NCBI RefSeq assembly: GCF_002944315.1
Contig: NZ_CP024311.1
Location: 3,788,501 to 3,852,500, forward strand
Direction of reading: 5' to 3'
Source of the DNA: Rhizobium sp. NXC24
GTDB lineage: Bacteria; Pseudomonadota; Alphaproteobacteria; Rhizobiales; Rhizobiaceae
Length of the DNA stretch: 64,000 nt
Below the pieces are notes generated by a model, which searched no databases, was not told the origin of the DNA, and saw only the letters and a program-made list of their open reading frames with translations. Shown here one piece after another: positions 20,774-29,599 of the stretch (positions are counted from its first letter, which is position 1; every line of letters starts with the position of its first letter). Both the position numbers and the translations under genes were made by a program.

Positions 20774-21421
20774 ATGCATCTAAGCGCTGAAAACCTGGCC
20801 GCAAGGCGGGGCGAAGACCTGATTTTCGCGAATGTTTCCTTTAGCTTGAGTAATGGCGAGGCCCTGATTCTGACCGGCCGCAACGGCTCGGGAAAATCAA
20901 CGCTTCTGCGGGTCGTCGCAGGCCTCCTCAAACAGGAAAAAGGCCGCGTCGCCTTCACCGATTCCAAGGGCGAATCGGACCGGCCGGCGGGCGAGGTCAG
21001 CCACTACCTCGGCCATCGCAATGCGATGAAATCCGAGCTCACCGTGGCCGAAAATCTCGGCTTCTGGAAAATCTTTCTCGGTGACATGGCTGGCGGCTCT
21101 GGTTTGGATATCGATGAAGCCGCGGACGCCGTCGGCCTTGCCGGCATTACCCACCTGCCCTTCGGCTATCTCTCGGCCGGCCAGCAGCGGCGAATCGCCT
21201 TTGCGAAACTCCTGGTCGCCTATCGCCCGATCTGGATCCTCGACGAACCGACGGCAGCGCTGGACGCCGCGGCGGACCGGCTGTTTGCGGAACTCATCTC
21301 GTCGCATCAGAAGGCGGGAGGGATCGTATTGGCGGCGACCCATCAGCCGCTGGGGCTTACGAATACACAGGAAATGCGGATGACGGGGTTTGCCGGGGTG
21401 AGCGAAGGGGTGTGGGGATGA
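20774..21421 (+). CDS. ccmA: heme ABC exporter ATP-binding protein CcmA
   Basis: This is the ATPase of the CcmABCD complex that releases holo-CcmE during cytochrome c maturation. The 215-residue product has Walker A GRNGSGKSTLL, signature LSAGQQRRIAFAKLL, Walker B IWILDEPTAALD and switch histidine AATHQPLG. The ATG at 20774 gives the family N-terminus MHLSAENLAARRG; the longer open frame upstream is in the divergent promoter region. The gene is followed by a palindromic repeat and then ccmB. Confidence 0.96.
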   Translation: MHLSAENLAARRGEDLIFANVSFSLSNGEALILTGRNGSGKSTLLRVVAGLLKQEKGRVAFTDSKGESDRPAGEVSHYLGHRNAMKSELTVAENLGFWKIFLGDMAGGSGLDIDEAADAVGLAGITHLPFGYLSAGQQRRIAFAKLLVAYRPIWILDEPTAALDAAADRLFAELISSHQKAGGIVLAATHQPLGLTNTQEMRMTGFAGVSEGVWG

Positions 21422-21575
21422 TTTTACGTCCCTCACGACCCCTCATCCGTCCTTTTTCGCGACGCGTAACCGCTCGAGTCCACCTTCTCCCCGTTTTACG
21501 GGACGAAGGGGTTCGGCAGTCTGCGTCGTCCCCTCTCCCCGCCTGCGGGGAGAGGGCTAGGGTGAGGGGCAAAAC
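21422..21575. repeat. GC-rich rhizobial palindromic repeat cluster between ccmA and ccmB
   Basis: The 193-base ccmA-ccmB gap is filled by repeat-like sequence. The clearest unit is a perfect 12-bp inverted repeat, CCCTCTCCCCGC and GCGGGGAGAGGG at 21531-21556, with a two-base loop, followed by GGCTAGGGTGAGGGG. A second imperfect hairpin spans about 21483-21510 (CCTTCTCCCCG and CGGGACGAAGG). The composition matches the RIME-like intergenic palindromes common in Rhizobiaceae. It lies inside an operon and could stabilise or attenuate the transcript. Confidence 0.7.
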
Positions 21576-21614
21576 TGGTGTCTCCACTGACAATGAAATC
21601 AAGGGAATCGCCGT

Positions 21615-22274
21615 ATGACCGCCCTCTTCCTCCGTGACTTAAGACTCTCGGTCCGCGCCGGCGGTGGCGCCCTCATCGGCATTCTCTTCTTTCTGACCGT
21701 TGTCGCCGTCATTCCCTTCGGCGTCGGCCCCGACCTCAAGCTGCTGTCGCGCATCGGCCCGGCCATCGTCTGGATCGGCGCGCTGCTGTCAGCCCTGCTC
21801 GGTCTCGACCGCCTGTTCCAGGCCGAACGCGATGACGGTTCGCTCGATCTGCTGGTGATGCAGGAAACGCCACTGGTGCTGACCGTGCTCACCAAATGCG
21901 CCGCGCACTGGACGGCGACCGGCCTGCCGCTGGTCATCGCCTCGCCGTTGCTCGGCCTCTTCATGAATATGAACGAGATGGCGATCGGCGCGACGGCCCT
22001 GACTTTGCTTGTCGGCTCGCCGGCCATCACCTTCATCGGCGCGGTCGGCGCCGCCGTCGCCGTCGCCCTGCCGCGTGGCGGGCTGCTAGTGTCGATCCTG
22101 GTGCTGCCGCTGACCATTCCCGTGCTGATCTTCGGCGTCAGCGCCACCTATGCCGCCGTCGAAGGTCCTCAACCCTTCCTGCCGCCCTTCCTGATCCTGA
22201 TGGCACTGACCTTATTCTTCGCCGTGCTCGGCCCGACAGCGGCTGCCCTCGCTTTACGCCACACGACGGATTGA
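21615..22274 (+). CDS. ccmB: heme exporter protein CcmB
   Basis: This is the membrane subunit of the CcmABCD heme-handling ABC complex, 219 residues with six hydrophobic segments. Family features include the N-terminal FLRDLRLSVRAGGGALIGIL, the loop LDRLFQAERDDGSLDLL and the segment LLVSILVLPLTIPVLIFGVS. It lies in the ccmABCDG cluster, 193 bases after ccmA, with the intervening space holding palindromic repeats. Confidence 0.96.
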   Translation: MTALFLRDLRLSVRAGGGALIGILFFLTVVAVIPFGVGPDLKLLSRIGPAIVWIGALLSALLGLDRLFQAERDDGSLDLLVMQETPLVLTVLTKCAAHWTATGLPLVIASPLLGLFMNMNEMAIGATALTLLVGSPAITFIGAVGAAVAVALPRGGLLVSILVLPLTIPVLIFGVSATYAAVEGPQPFLPPFLILMALTLFFAVLGPTAAALALRHTTD

Positions 22275-22332
22275 TCGGCCCGAGACAATGCGATCGATTG
22301 CCGTATAAACGATATCGGTTTAAACAGGCGAA

Positions 22333-23094
22333 ATGAGCGATATGAGCCCCGCGATCAGCCGATTTTCCGACCTCGCCAACCCGACCCGGTTCCTGGCGTT
22401 TTCGGCGCGTCTTATTCCCTGGCTGGCGGCCATATCAGCCATACTCTTCGCGATCGGCCTTTATCTCTCCTTCTCGACCGAAGGCGATTACCAGCAGGGC
22501 GATACCGTCCGCATCATGTATATCCATGTGCCGGCCGCCTGGCTGTCGATGATGTGCTATACGATCATGAGCATGTCTGCGATCGGCACGCTGGTCTGGC
22601 GCCATCCGCTTGCGGACGTCGCTGCCAAGGCCGCCGCGCCGCTCGGCGCCGCCTTTACCCTTGTTGCCCTCGTCACCGGCTCGCTCTGGGGCAAGCCGAT
22701 GTGGGGCACCTATTGGGTCTGGGATGCCCGCCTCACTTCGGTTTTCATCCTCTTCCTGATGTATCTCGGGTTGATCGCGCTGAACCGCGCCATGGACGAT
22801 CCGTCGAAGGCAGCGCGCGTCAGCGCCGTGCTGATCCTTGTCGGTTTCATCAACATTCCGATCATCAAATTCTCGGTCGACTGGTGGAACACGCTGCATC
22901 AGTCCGAAAGCGTCATGCGCCTCGGTGGCCCGACCATCGATGCAGAATTCCTATGGCCGCTCTTCACCATGGCGCTTGCCTTCACGCTGCTGTTCTTCAC
23001 GCTGCATCTGATGGCGATCCGCAACGAGATCTGGCGTCGCCGCATTGCCGCGCAACGCCGTCTCGCCGCCCGCATGGCCGCCCGGGAGGAATAG
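22333..23094 (+). CDS. ccmC: heme exporter protein CcmC
   Basis: CcmC presents heme to the chaperone CcmE in the inner membrane. The product is 253 residues with six transmembrane segments. The tryptophan-rich WWD domain is present as [20 protein letters not shown], and the flanking axial-ligand histidine is in the [11 protein letters not shown] segment. It is followed one base later by ccmD. The first ATG (22333) is used; a second ATG three codons on is also possible. Confidence 0.96.
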   Translation: MSDMSPAISRFSDLANPTRFLAFSARLIPWLAAISAILFAIGLYLSFSTEGDYQQGDTVRIMYIHVPAAWLSMMCYTIMSMSAIGTLVWRHPLADVAAKAAAPLGAAFTLVALVTGSLWGKPMWGTYWVWDARLTSVFILFLMYLGLIALNRAMDDPSKAARVSAVLILVGFINIPIIKFSVDWWNTLHQSESVMRLGGPTIDAEFLWPLFTMALAFTLLFFTLHLMAIRNEIWRRRIAAQRRLAARMAAREE

Positions 23095-23095
23095 C

Positions 23096-23269
23096 ATGAC
23101 ACATCCCTTCTACGTCTACGGCTCCTATGGCTTTACCGCCGCCATGATCATCGCCGTCATCGCCTGGACATGGTTCGACGGGCGCCTGCGCCGCAAGGAA
23201 ATCGCCGCGCTCGAAGCCTCCGGCATCCGTCGCCGGTCGCAGCGCGCACCGGAAGGCAAGACGAAATGA
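23096..23269 (+). CDS. ccmD: heme exporter protein CcmD
   Basis: This is the small CcmD subunit that links CcmE with the CcmABC complex. It is 57 residues, with a single transmembrane segment ([20 protein letters not shown]) followed by a basic cytoplasmic tail ([19 protein letters not shown]). Its ATG lies immediately after the ccmC stop, and its stop overlaps the ccmG start by four bases (ATGA), indicating tight coupling. Confidence 0.92.
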   Translation: MTHPFYVYGSYGFTAAMIIAVIAWTWFDGRLRRKEIAALEASGIRRRSQRAPEGKTK

Positions 23270-23877
23270 GCCTGGAAACCGAAGAAGGCAACAAGGCGAA
23301 ATCGGGTAGCAGCGGCCGCTATCTGCTGGCTCTCATTCCGCTGATCGTCTTTGCCTGCATCGCCTTTGCCGTCGGCAAGGTGATGTACGACCAGGAAGTC
23401 CACGGCACCGATATTTCCGCGATCCCCTCGGCCCTGATCGGCACAAAAGCCCCGACGCTGGCGCTGGCGCCGCTCGAAGGCTCCAATCTACCCGCACTGA
23501 CCGACAGCGCTATCCGGGGCAAGCTGACGCTGGTCAACGTCTTCGCCTCCTGGTGCCTCCCCTGCCGCGAAGAACATCCTGTCTTGAAAGACCTTGCCAA
23601 GGACGGACGACTGAATATCGTCGCCATCAACTACAAGGACACGGGTGAAAACGCCCTGCGTTTCCTCGGCGAACTCGGCAATCCCTATAGCGCCATCGGC
23701 ATCGACCCGAACGGTTCGGCCGCCATCGACTGGGGCGTCTACGGCATTCCCGAATCCTACCTCGTCGCCCCCGACGGCACGATCCTCTACAAGCAGGTCG
23801 GCCCGTTTACCGCCACCAGCCTCAAAGAGGGGCTCTATCCGGCCATAGCGAAAGCTCAGGGAAGGGCTGCGCTATAA
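23266..23877 (+). CDS. ccmG: cytochrome c biogenesis thiol:disulfide reductase CcmG/DsbE
   Basis: This is a membrane-anchored periplasmic thioredoxin that reduces apocytochrome c, or CcmH, before heme attachment. The 203-residue product has an N-terminal anchor ([19 protein letters not shown]) and the active site [13 protein letters not shown]. The CcmG/DsbE acidic-site signature and the cis-proline region YGIPESYLV are also present. Translation is coupled to ccmD through ATGA. It closes the cluster visible here; ccmE, ccmF and ccmH are not in this window. Confidence 0.96.
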   Translation: MSLETEEGNKAKSGSSGRYLLALIPLIVFACIAFAVGKVMYDQEVHGTDISAIPSALIGTKAPTLALAPLEGSNLPALTDSAIRGKLTLVNVFASWCLPCREEHPVLKDLAKDGRLNIVAINYKDTGENALRFLGELGNPYSAIGIDPNGSAAIDWGVYGIPESYLVAPDGTILYKQVGPFTATSLKEGLYPAIAKAQGRAAL

Positions 23878-23979
23878 ACACCTCACCTCGTCGAGGAGAG
23901 GCAGCAGGAAACAAGGCCTCGAACCACGGGGGGCCACGAGGCCAGCTCGCCTCGAACGTGTCGCCGAATCCGAAATTGG

Positions 23980-24018
23980 TTAAAGCCCGTCCTGCCAGGT
24001 CTGGATTACCTCACCCGG
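23980..24018 (-). pseudogene. Duplicated C-terminal fragment of the DUF2585 gene
   Basis: Thirteen minus-strand codons read PGEVIQTWQDGL plus stop. The intact DUF2585 gene 560 bases away ends [12 protein letters not shown] plus stop, so 8 of 12 residues match and the DNA just after the stop is also nearly identical. There is no complete gene upstream of this fragment. It appears to be a remnant of a duplication or of recombination that brought in the Rap1a-like gene. Confidence 0.6.
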
Positions 24019-24030
24019 CGATGAAGGAAG

Positions 24031-24426
24031 CTATTTCCTGTCGCAGGGGAAATTCAGTCCGGTGAACGTATTCATGATGTCCTCCGCTGGCACATCCTGA
24101 AGCGACGGGTTTTGAATGAGGAAATCGCAAATCATATTGCTGATTTTCTTGGTATCGACATTGGCCGGAATGCAGACGTCTATACCGACCGAACCGCCGA
24201 AATACGCCCAGTTGGTCATGGCGCGCGCATTGGGGATCGACTCTGCGATGCCCCGGCGCGCGATGTACTCATCACGATTCCATTTATCCAACCAGCCGAT
24301 CACATAGCCGTTGGCAAACTGCCGTGAGCCGCGGCAATCGGCCAGCAACTGACTGCCATCGGAAAAACCCACCGATGACTTCGACGAGATCACCGCCAAT
24401 AAAGTTGCAACGACAATGCCCGACAT
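24031..24426 (-). CDS. Rap1a/Tai-family immunity-like exported protein
   Basis: This 131-residue protein has a short hydrophobic N-terminus, probably a signal peptide. A domain follows resembling the Rap1a/Tai family: FSDGSQLLADCRGS, FANGYVIGWLDKW, DVCIPANVD and a C-terminal FPCDRK. The four cysteines are in the family-typical positions. Characterised members are periplasmic immunity proteins against type VI secreted amidase effectors. No effector or secretion gene is nearby, so it is an orphan and its role is inferred only by resemblance. It sits between ccmG and DUF2585, flanked by the duplicated DUF2585 tail. Confidence 0.6.
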   Translation of the reverse strand: MSGIVVATLLAVISSKSSVGFSDGSQLLADCRGSRQFANGYVIGWLDKWNRDEYIARRGIAESIPNARAMTNWAYFGGSVGIDVCIPANVDTKKISNMICDFLIQNPSLQDVPAEDIMNTFTGLNFPCDRK

Positions 24427-24545
24427 CCAGCCCCCGCAAGATCATGACTGCTGCGCCATTCATTGCAGCACCAAGACATTTAGATGCAACTTTATGGCGA
24501 TTTTTGGCGGGAATTGCGTGTAGAATTCATCAAATCTGCGGCGGG

Positions 24546-25136
24546 TTAAAGCCCGCCCTGCCAGGTCTTGATCGCCTCGACCGGCCAGACCAGCATGATG
24601 ATATTCAGCGTGAGATTGTCGCGGATCAGCCAGCCGGTGAGCAGCTCGAAGAAGATGGCGATCACGATGGTCAGCGCGACCGGCGCGCGCCACGCGAACA
24701 GGAAGCCGACGACCATGAACACCGCGTCCATCGCCGAATTCAGAATGCTGTCACCGAAATAATCGAGCGAGATCGTCGCCGTGCGGTAGCGATTGATGAT
24801 GATCGGCGAATTCTCAAGCAGCTCCCAGCCGGACTCGATCAGCATGGCGACGAACAGGCGCATCGACAGCGGCTTGCGGCGCATGATCAGATGCGTCAGC
24901 CCGAAGAACAGGAAGCCGTGAATGAGGTGCGACGGCGTATACCAGTCGGCGATATGCTGCGAATTGCCGCTGGATTTCACGGCGGGTTCGAAGAGCTTGA
25001 CATAGCCGCAGGTGCAGATCGGCACCCGGCTCATCATATATTCCGCGACGATCTGGACGAACAGAACTACCGCACAGGCAATGAACCAGAAGCTCTGTTG
25101 CCGATAACGATTTTTGGCGTCCGCAAGCGCCGTCAT
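24546..25136 (-). CDS. DUF2585 family membrane protein
   Basis: This is a 196-residue inner-membrane protein with about five hydrophobic segments. The family hallmarks are the motif [13 protein letters not shown] after the first helix and the conserved [15 protein letters not shown]. Further on are [18 protein letters not shown] and [17 protein letters not shown]. Function is unknown. Its ATG at 25136 overlaps the yciB stop by one base, making it the last gene of the dapF-mtaB-ftsY-yciB operon. The open frame upstream to 25247 is antisense-like extension and is not used. Confidence 0.92.
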   Translation of the reverse strand: MTALADAKNRYRQQSFWFIACAVVLFVQIVAEYMMSRVPICTCGYVKLFEPAVKSSGNSQHIADWYTPSHLIHGFLFFGLTHLIMRRKPLSMRLFVAMLIESGWELLENSPIIINRYRTATISLDYFGDSILNSAMDAVFMVVGFLFAWRAPVALTIVIAIFFELLTGWLIRDNLTLNIIMLVWPVEAIKTWQGGL

Positions 25137-25852
25137 TATTCGGCTTCCGCCGGCGGATTGACCGTGTGCTTCATGATCAACGGCATTTGCGACAGGGTAA
25201 AGAGGATGGTGATCGGCATCGTACCCCAGACCTTGAACAGAACCCAAAGATTGTCCGCGGCTTTAACATCCGGCAGGTAATACCAGTTCGACCCACGCCA
25301 GACGATTTCATTGAGCACGGCGAGAAACAGGAAGAAGATGCCCCAGCGCATCGTGAGCTTGCGCCAGCCCTCGCTGTCCAACTGGAAGGCGGCGTTGAAG
25401 ACGTAGCCGAGCAGCGATCTGCCGAACGCGAGCCCGCCGAGCAGCACCACGCCAAACAGCGCGTTGATGATGGTCGGCTTCATCTTGATGAAGGTCTCGT
25501 TCTGCAAATAGATGCCGAGCGCGCCGAAAGTGACAACGACGATGCCGGAGACGAAGGGCATCAGCGGCAAATGGCCGAGCATGACCTTCGAGACGACAAG
25601 CGAGATCACCGTTGCCGCCATGAACAGGCCGGTGGCGACGAAGAGCGGACCACCGAGCGCTGCGAGCTGCGGAAAATGCTGCACCAGCCACTCGCCACGC
25701 AGATTGCCGAAAAAGAACACCAGCAGCGGCCCGAGTTCCAGCACCAGCTTCAGCATCGGATGATGCTTGTCGGCAGCACTTGGGGTGAGATCACTGTCGC
25801 TGGTCGTCATCGCGGCACTTTCACTATCATCGAATTTGGTCTTGTCGTTCAT
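25136..25852 (-). CDS. yciB: inner membrane-spanning protein YciB / septation protein A
   Basis: This is a 238-residue inner-membrane protein of the YciB/IspA family, linked to cell-envelope integrity and septation. Family features are [60 protein letters not shown] and the segment [19 protein letters not shown]. The N-terminus carries about 30 extra hydrophilic residues. The ATG at 25852 overlaps the ftsY stop in an ATGA, so the two are translationally coupled. Confidence 0.93.
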   Translation of the reverse strand: MNDKTKFDDSESAAMTTSDSDLTPSAADKHHPMLKLVLELGPLLVFFFGNLRGEWLVQHFPQLAALGGPLFVATGLFMAATVISLVVSKVMLGHLPLMPFVSGIVVVTFGALGIYLQNETFIKMKPTIINALFGVVLLGGLAFGRSLLGYVFNAAFQLDSEGWRKLTMRWGIFFLFLAVLNEIVWRGSNWYYLPDVKAADNLWVLFKVWGTMPITILFTLSQMPLIMKHTVNPPAEAE

Positions 25853-27324
25853 TGACTGATCCCGGCGATGGCCTGGGCAAAATCCTCGGCCTCGAACGGC
25901 TCGAGATCGTCTACACCCTCGCCGACACCGATGAAATAGACCGGCAGCTTGTGCTTGGCAGAGATGGCCACCAGAATGCCGCCGCGCGCCGTGCCGTCGA
26001 GCTTGGTCATGATCAGCCCGTTGACCCCTGCGATATTGCGGAAGATTTCCACCTGGTTCAATGCATTCTGGCCGGTGGTCGCATCTAGCGTCTGCAGCAC
26101 GGTATGGGGCGCGTCCGGATCGAGCTTGCCGAGCACGCGGACGATCTTTTCCAGCTCCGCCATCAGCTCCGCCTTGTTCTGCAGACGGCCGGCGGTGTCG
26201 ATGATCAGCACATCGCTCTTGCTGGCCTTAGCCTGCTGGAAGGCATCATAGGCAAGTCCGGCGGCGTCGGCACCGAGCTTGGTGCCGATGAATTCCGACT
26301 TGGTGCGGTCGGCCCAGATCTTCAACTGCTCGATCGCCGCGGCACGGAAGGTATCGCCGGCAGCCACCATGACCTTCAGCCCGGCACCGGACAGTTTCGA
26401 CGCCAGCTTGCCGATCGTCGTCGTCTTGCCGGTGCCGTTGACGCCGACGATGAGGATGACATGCGGCTTATGGCTGAGATCGAGCTGCAACGGCTTGGCG
26501 ACCGGCTTCAGCACCTTGGCGATTTCCTGCGCCATGATCCGGCTGACATCCTCGCCGGTCACATCCTTGCCGTAGCGTTCCGAGGCCAGCGTATCGGTGA
26601 CCCGCATCGCGGTCTCGACGCCAAGATCGGCCTGGATCAAGAGGTCTTCCAGATCCTGCAGGGTCTGGTCGTCGAGCTTGCGCTTGGTGAAAAGCGCCGT
26701 GATCTGGCCGGTGAGCTGCGACGAGGTGCGCGCAAGACCGGCGCGCAGGCGCTGGAACCAGGACAGCTTTTGCTTTGGAGCTTCGGGGGCTGGTACGGGG
26801 GCGTCGGCGGCGCTGGTGAAACCTTTGGGGAGGATGGGAGTGGCGACGGAAGTTTCGGTGCTTTCCGACGAGAACTCCGAACCGGCCGAAGCTTCGTTAC
26901 CCCCCTCTGTCCTGTCGGGCATCTCCCACTCAAGGGGGGAGATTGTTTCGGAGGCGGTCTCATCCAGTACATCACTGGCTTCGGTCGCGACAGGATACTC
27001 TGCTGACGAAGCTTCCTCGGCTTCGATCACCTGCGCATTCAGCTCAGCGCTAACGTCTGCTTGACGGTCAGTCTGCTCTTTTTGCTCCGGCGGCACGGCG
27101 TCCTCCAACCAATCTTCCCCCTTGAGGGGGAGATGACTCGTAGGGACAGAGGGGGGTAGCGCAGGTTCGGCAAACTCCGAAGCCGGTGAAACGTCCGCAG
27201 CAGGCAGTACTTCAGGCTCCGGAACGGTCGCTTCAACCTTCGGCAAAACCTCTTCCGGCGCCTGCTCTTCCGCCGACTTTTCGCGGCCGAAGGTGAAGAC
27301 TTTTTTGATGAAATTGAGCGCCAT
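25849..27324 (-). CDS. ftsY: signal recognition particle receptor FtsY
   Basis: FtsY is the SRP receptor GTPase that docks SRP-ribosome complexes at the membrane. The product is 491 residues. Residues 1-180 are an acidic, low-conservation A domain with a basic N-terminal patch. The N domain follows ([19 protein letters not shown]), then the G domain with [33 protein letters not shown] and [10 protein letters not shown]. The A domain contains two in-frame palindromic repeats (residues ~56-72 and ~127-143) described separately. The gene lies between mtaB and yciB in one operon. Confidence 0.97.
   Translation of the reverse strand: MALNFIKKVFTFGREKSAEEQAPEEVLPKVEATVPEPEVLPAADVSPASEFAEPALPPSVPTSHLPLKGEDWLEDAVPPEQKEQTDRQADVSAELNAQVIEAEEASSAEYPVATEASDVLDETASETISPLEWEMPDRTEGGNEASAGSEFSSESTETSVATPILPKGFTSAADAPVPAPEAPKQKLSWFQRLRAGLARTSSQLTGQITALFTKRKLDDQTLQDLEDLLIQADLGVETAMRVTDTLASERYGKDVTGEDVSRIMAQEIAKVLKPVAKPLQLDLSHKPHVILIVGVNGTGKTTTIGKLASKLSGAGLKVMVAAGDTFRAAAIEQLKIWADRTKSEFIGTKLGADAAGLAYDAFQQAKASKSDVLIIDTAGRLQNKAELMAELEKIVRVLGKLDPDAPHTVLQTLDATTGQNALNQVEIFRNIAGVNGLIMTKLDGTARGGILVAISAKHKLPVYFIGVGEGVDDLEPFEAEDFAQAIAGISQ
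26898..26944. repeat. Palindromic repeat copy A inside ftsY
   Basis: This 47-base unit starts TACCCCCCTCTGTCC and ends with a CTC-AAGGGGGGAGATT arm. Its internal half is palindromic (ATCTCCC...GGGGGGAGAT). It is read in frame on the minus strand as FtsY residues ~127-143, [15 protein letters not shown]. Copy B is the same sequence in the opposite orientation. Confidence 0.8.
27111..27158. repeat. Palindromic repeat copy B inside ftsY
   Basis: This is the inverse-orientation copy of the repeat at 26898-26944. Its reverse complement also begins TACCCCCCTCTGTCC, and after a variable ~8-base spacer it shares CATCTCCC(A/C)CTCAAGGGGG and the final AGATT. It encodes FtsY residues ~56-72 ([17 protein letters not shown]). 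The two copies are 166 bases apart and could pair in the mRNA. Confidence 0.8.
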
Positions 27325-27347
27325 GAAAATTCCGTGAGCGAGTAGGA

Positions 27348-28622
27348 TCAGGCCGCGTCGGCGGCCGCAAGTTGCATGTCGAGATGCTTGCCATTGTGGC
27401 CGGTGATTGCCACCTGCACAAGGTCGCGCGGCCTGAGGCTTGGGGCTGCGACAAGCGTGAAGTTTTCCGTATGCGCCAGCCCGTTATTCTCCACGAGCAG
27501 CCATTGCCGCGTGCCGACCATGGAGTCGAGATGGGACTGATGCAGTTTTTGTCCAGCCAAGCGCAGCCGTGCAGCGCGTTCCTTGATCAGTGCGCGGTCG
27601 AGCTGAGGCATCCGCGCGGCGGGCGTGCCGGGACGCGGGCTGTAGGGAAAGACATGCAGATGCGCAATGCCCACTTCTTCCGCCAGGCTGATGGCATTTT
27701 CGAACATCGCTTCCGTTTCGGTCGGAAAACCGGCGATCATATCTGCGCCAAAGCTCATCTCCGGCCGGAGGCGACGGGCATCCTCGATAAAACTGATAGC
27801 ATCGGCGCGTGAGTGCCGCCGCTTCATCCGCTTCAGGACCATGTCGTCGCCATGCTGCAGCGACAGATGCAGATGCGGCATGAAACGCGGCTCGTCGGCG
27901 ATCAGATCCATCAGATGCTGGTCGGCCTCAATGCTGTCGATCGAGGACAGCCGCAGGCGGCGGATCTCGGGGATCTGCTTTAGCAGCGTCTTCGCCAGAA
28001 GGCCAAGCGTCGGCTGGCCTGGCAGGTCGGCGCCGTAGCTGGTGGCATCGACGCCGGTCAGGACAATTTCGCGGTAACCGCTTTCGACCAGACTGCGCGC
28101 CTGGCTCACCACCGCGCCCATCGGCACGGATCGGGAATTGCCGCGCCCATAGGGGATGATGCAGAAGGTGCAGCGATGGTCGCAGCCGTTCTGCACCTGG
28201 ATGAAGGCGCGCACATGCCCGTCGATATGCCTGATCATCTGCGGCGCGGTCGCCCGCACGCTCATGATGTCGTTGACGCGCAGCTTCTCTTCGGCCGAAA
28301 CGCCGAAATCCGGCAGCGCGCGATAGGAAGCGCTCGTCAGCTTTTCCTCATTGCCAAGAACGGCGTCCACTTCGGCCATCTCGGCAAAGGTCTGCTTTTC
28401 CGTCTGCGCGGCGCAGCCGGTGACGATGATGCGGGCATGCGGATTGTCGCGCCGGGCCCGGCGGATCGCCTGGCGCGCCTGGCGCACGGCCTCGCCGGTA
28501 ACGGCGCAGGTATTGACCAGGATGGCATTGTTGAGCCCGGCGGCTTCTGCTTGCGACCTCATCACTTCGGATTCATAGGTGTTGAGACGGCAGCCGAAGG
28601 TGATGACCTCGACCCCGCTCAC
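27348..28622 (-). CDS. mtaB: tRNA N6-threonylcarbamoyladenosine (t6A37) methylthiotransferase MtaB
   Basis: MtaB is a radical-SAM enzyme that adds a methylthio group to t6A37 in ANN-decoding tRNAs. The product is 424 residues. The N-terminal UPF0004 domain has its cluster cysteines in [22 protein letters not shown] and VTGCAAQ. The radical-SAM motif is [17 protein letters not shown], and a TRAM-like C-terminus follows. The GTG start at 28622 overlaps the dapF stop by four bases (GTGA); the long open frame upstream is antiparallel shadow of dapF. It is 23 bases before ftsY in the same operon. Confidence 0.95.
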   Translation of the reverse strand: MSGVEVITFGCRLNTYESEVMRSQAEAAGLNNAILVNTCAVTGEAVRQARQAIRRARRDNPHARIIVTGCAAQTEKQTFAEMAEVDAVLGNEEKLTSASYRALPDFGVSAEEKLRVNDIMSVRATAPQMIRHIDGHVRAFIQVQNGCDHRCTFCIIPYGRGNSRSVPMGAVVSQARSLVESGYREIVLTGVDATSYGADLPGQPTLGLLAKTLLKQIPEIRRLRLSSIDSIEADQHLMDLIADEPRFMPHLHLSLQHGDDMVLKRMKRRHSRADAISFIEDARRLRPEMSFGADMIAGFPTETEAMFENAISLAEEVGIAHLHVFPYSPRPGTPAARMPQLDRALIKERAARLRLAGQKLHQSHLDSMVGTRQWLLVENNGLAHTENFTLVAAPSLRPRDLVQVAITGHNGKHLDMQLAAADAA

Positions 28623-29524
28623 CGCGCCTGAGCCCCCTGCTCCGGATCGCGCCGCCAGCTCCCCGTCGTAGGATCGACGGAGCCAGACCATTCCCATTCC
28701 GCAGGGCCGGTCATGACGACGTGATCGTCGCTTTCCCGCCATTCTATGGTGAGTTGGCTCGGCGCCGGGGCAGAGGCGACATCGATCGTCACCTTGCGGC
28801 CTGTTCTGCCCGTGCGCGCCGCGCTGACGGCGGCCGAACAGGCAGCCGAGCCGCAGGCAAGCGTCAGGCCCGCGCCGCGTTCCCAGGTGCGCGTGCGCAG
28901 CGTGGTCGGCGAAAGCACCTGTGCCAGCGTGATATTGGCGCGCTCGGGAAACATCGGATGGTTTTCGAGCAGCGGCCCGAAGCGGGCGAGATCGAAGGAC
29001 ATCGGGTCCTTGTCCACCCAGAAGATCGCATGCGGATTGCCCATCGACATGGCGGAGGGCGAATGCAGGACAGGATTGTCGATCGGCCCGATCTGCAGCT
29101 CGATGCGGCGCGTATCGGCAAATTCTTCCGCGAGCGGAATCTTGTCCCACGCAAAGACCGGTTTGCCCATATCGACCGAAATCGTGCCATCCTCATGCTC
29201 GACGGCATTCAGGATGCCAGCGACGGTCTGGAAGGTGAACATCTTCTTGCCGTTCTCGGCAGCCAGCGCTTGCACGACGCAGCGCGTGCCGTTGCCGCAA
29301 GCCTGCGCATTGGTGCCGTCGGAATTCAGAATATCGATCCAGGCGTCGGTGCCTTGAGCCTTCGGATCGTGGATCGCCATGATCTGATCGAACTCAGTGG
29401 CCGGATCGGCATTCAGCGCAATCGCCGCCGCCGCCGTCACCACATCTTTCCGGCCGCGCATGTCGACAACCAGGATCTTGTTGCCAAGCCCGTTCATCCG
29501 CGCGAATTCGACCGTATTGCTCAT
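28619..29524 (-). CDS. dapF: diaminopimelate epimerase
   Basis: DapF converts LL-diaminopimelate to the meso form for lysine and peptidoglycan synthesis. The product is 301 residues. The two catalytic cysteines are seen in [16 protein letters not shown] and [16 protein letters not shown], and the N-terminal [15 protein letters not shown] matches the family. It is the first gene of the minus-strand operon dapF-mtaB-ftsY-yciB-DUF2585 and ends in a GTGA overlap with mtaB. Confidence 0.96.
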   Translation of the reverse strand: MSNTVEFARMNGLGNKILVVDMRGRKDVVTAAAAIALNADPATEFDQIMAIHDPKAQGTDAWIDILNSDGTNAQACGNGTRCVVQALAAENGKKMFTFQTVAGILNAVEHEDGTISVDMGKPVFAWDKIPLAEEFADTRRIELQIGPIDNPVLHSPSAMSMGNPHAIFWVDKDPMSFDLARFGPLLENHPMFPERANITLAQVLSPTTLRTRTWERGAGLTLACGSAACSAAVSAARTGRTGRKVTIDVASAPAPSQLTIEWRESDDHVVMTGPAEWEWSGSVDPTTGSWRRDPEQGAQAR

Positions 29525-29599
29525 GGTGGTAGGTCCGTCCGTGTTTTCGAGCTGTATATGGCGGAAATGCGGGGGAATTACCAGTGGGCAAGCTATTCC

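Noticed and set aside
26104..27006. 300-codon plus-strand frame opposite ftsY
   Set aside because: It is antisense to the conserved FtsY GTPase domain. Its end reads through the palindromic repeat, which explains its protein-like LPLKGGD string.
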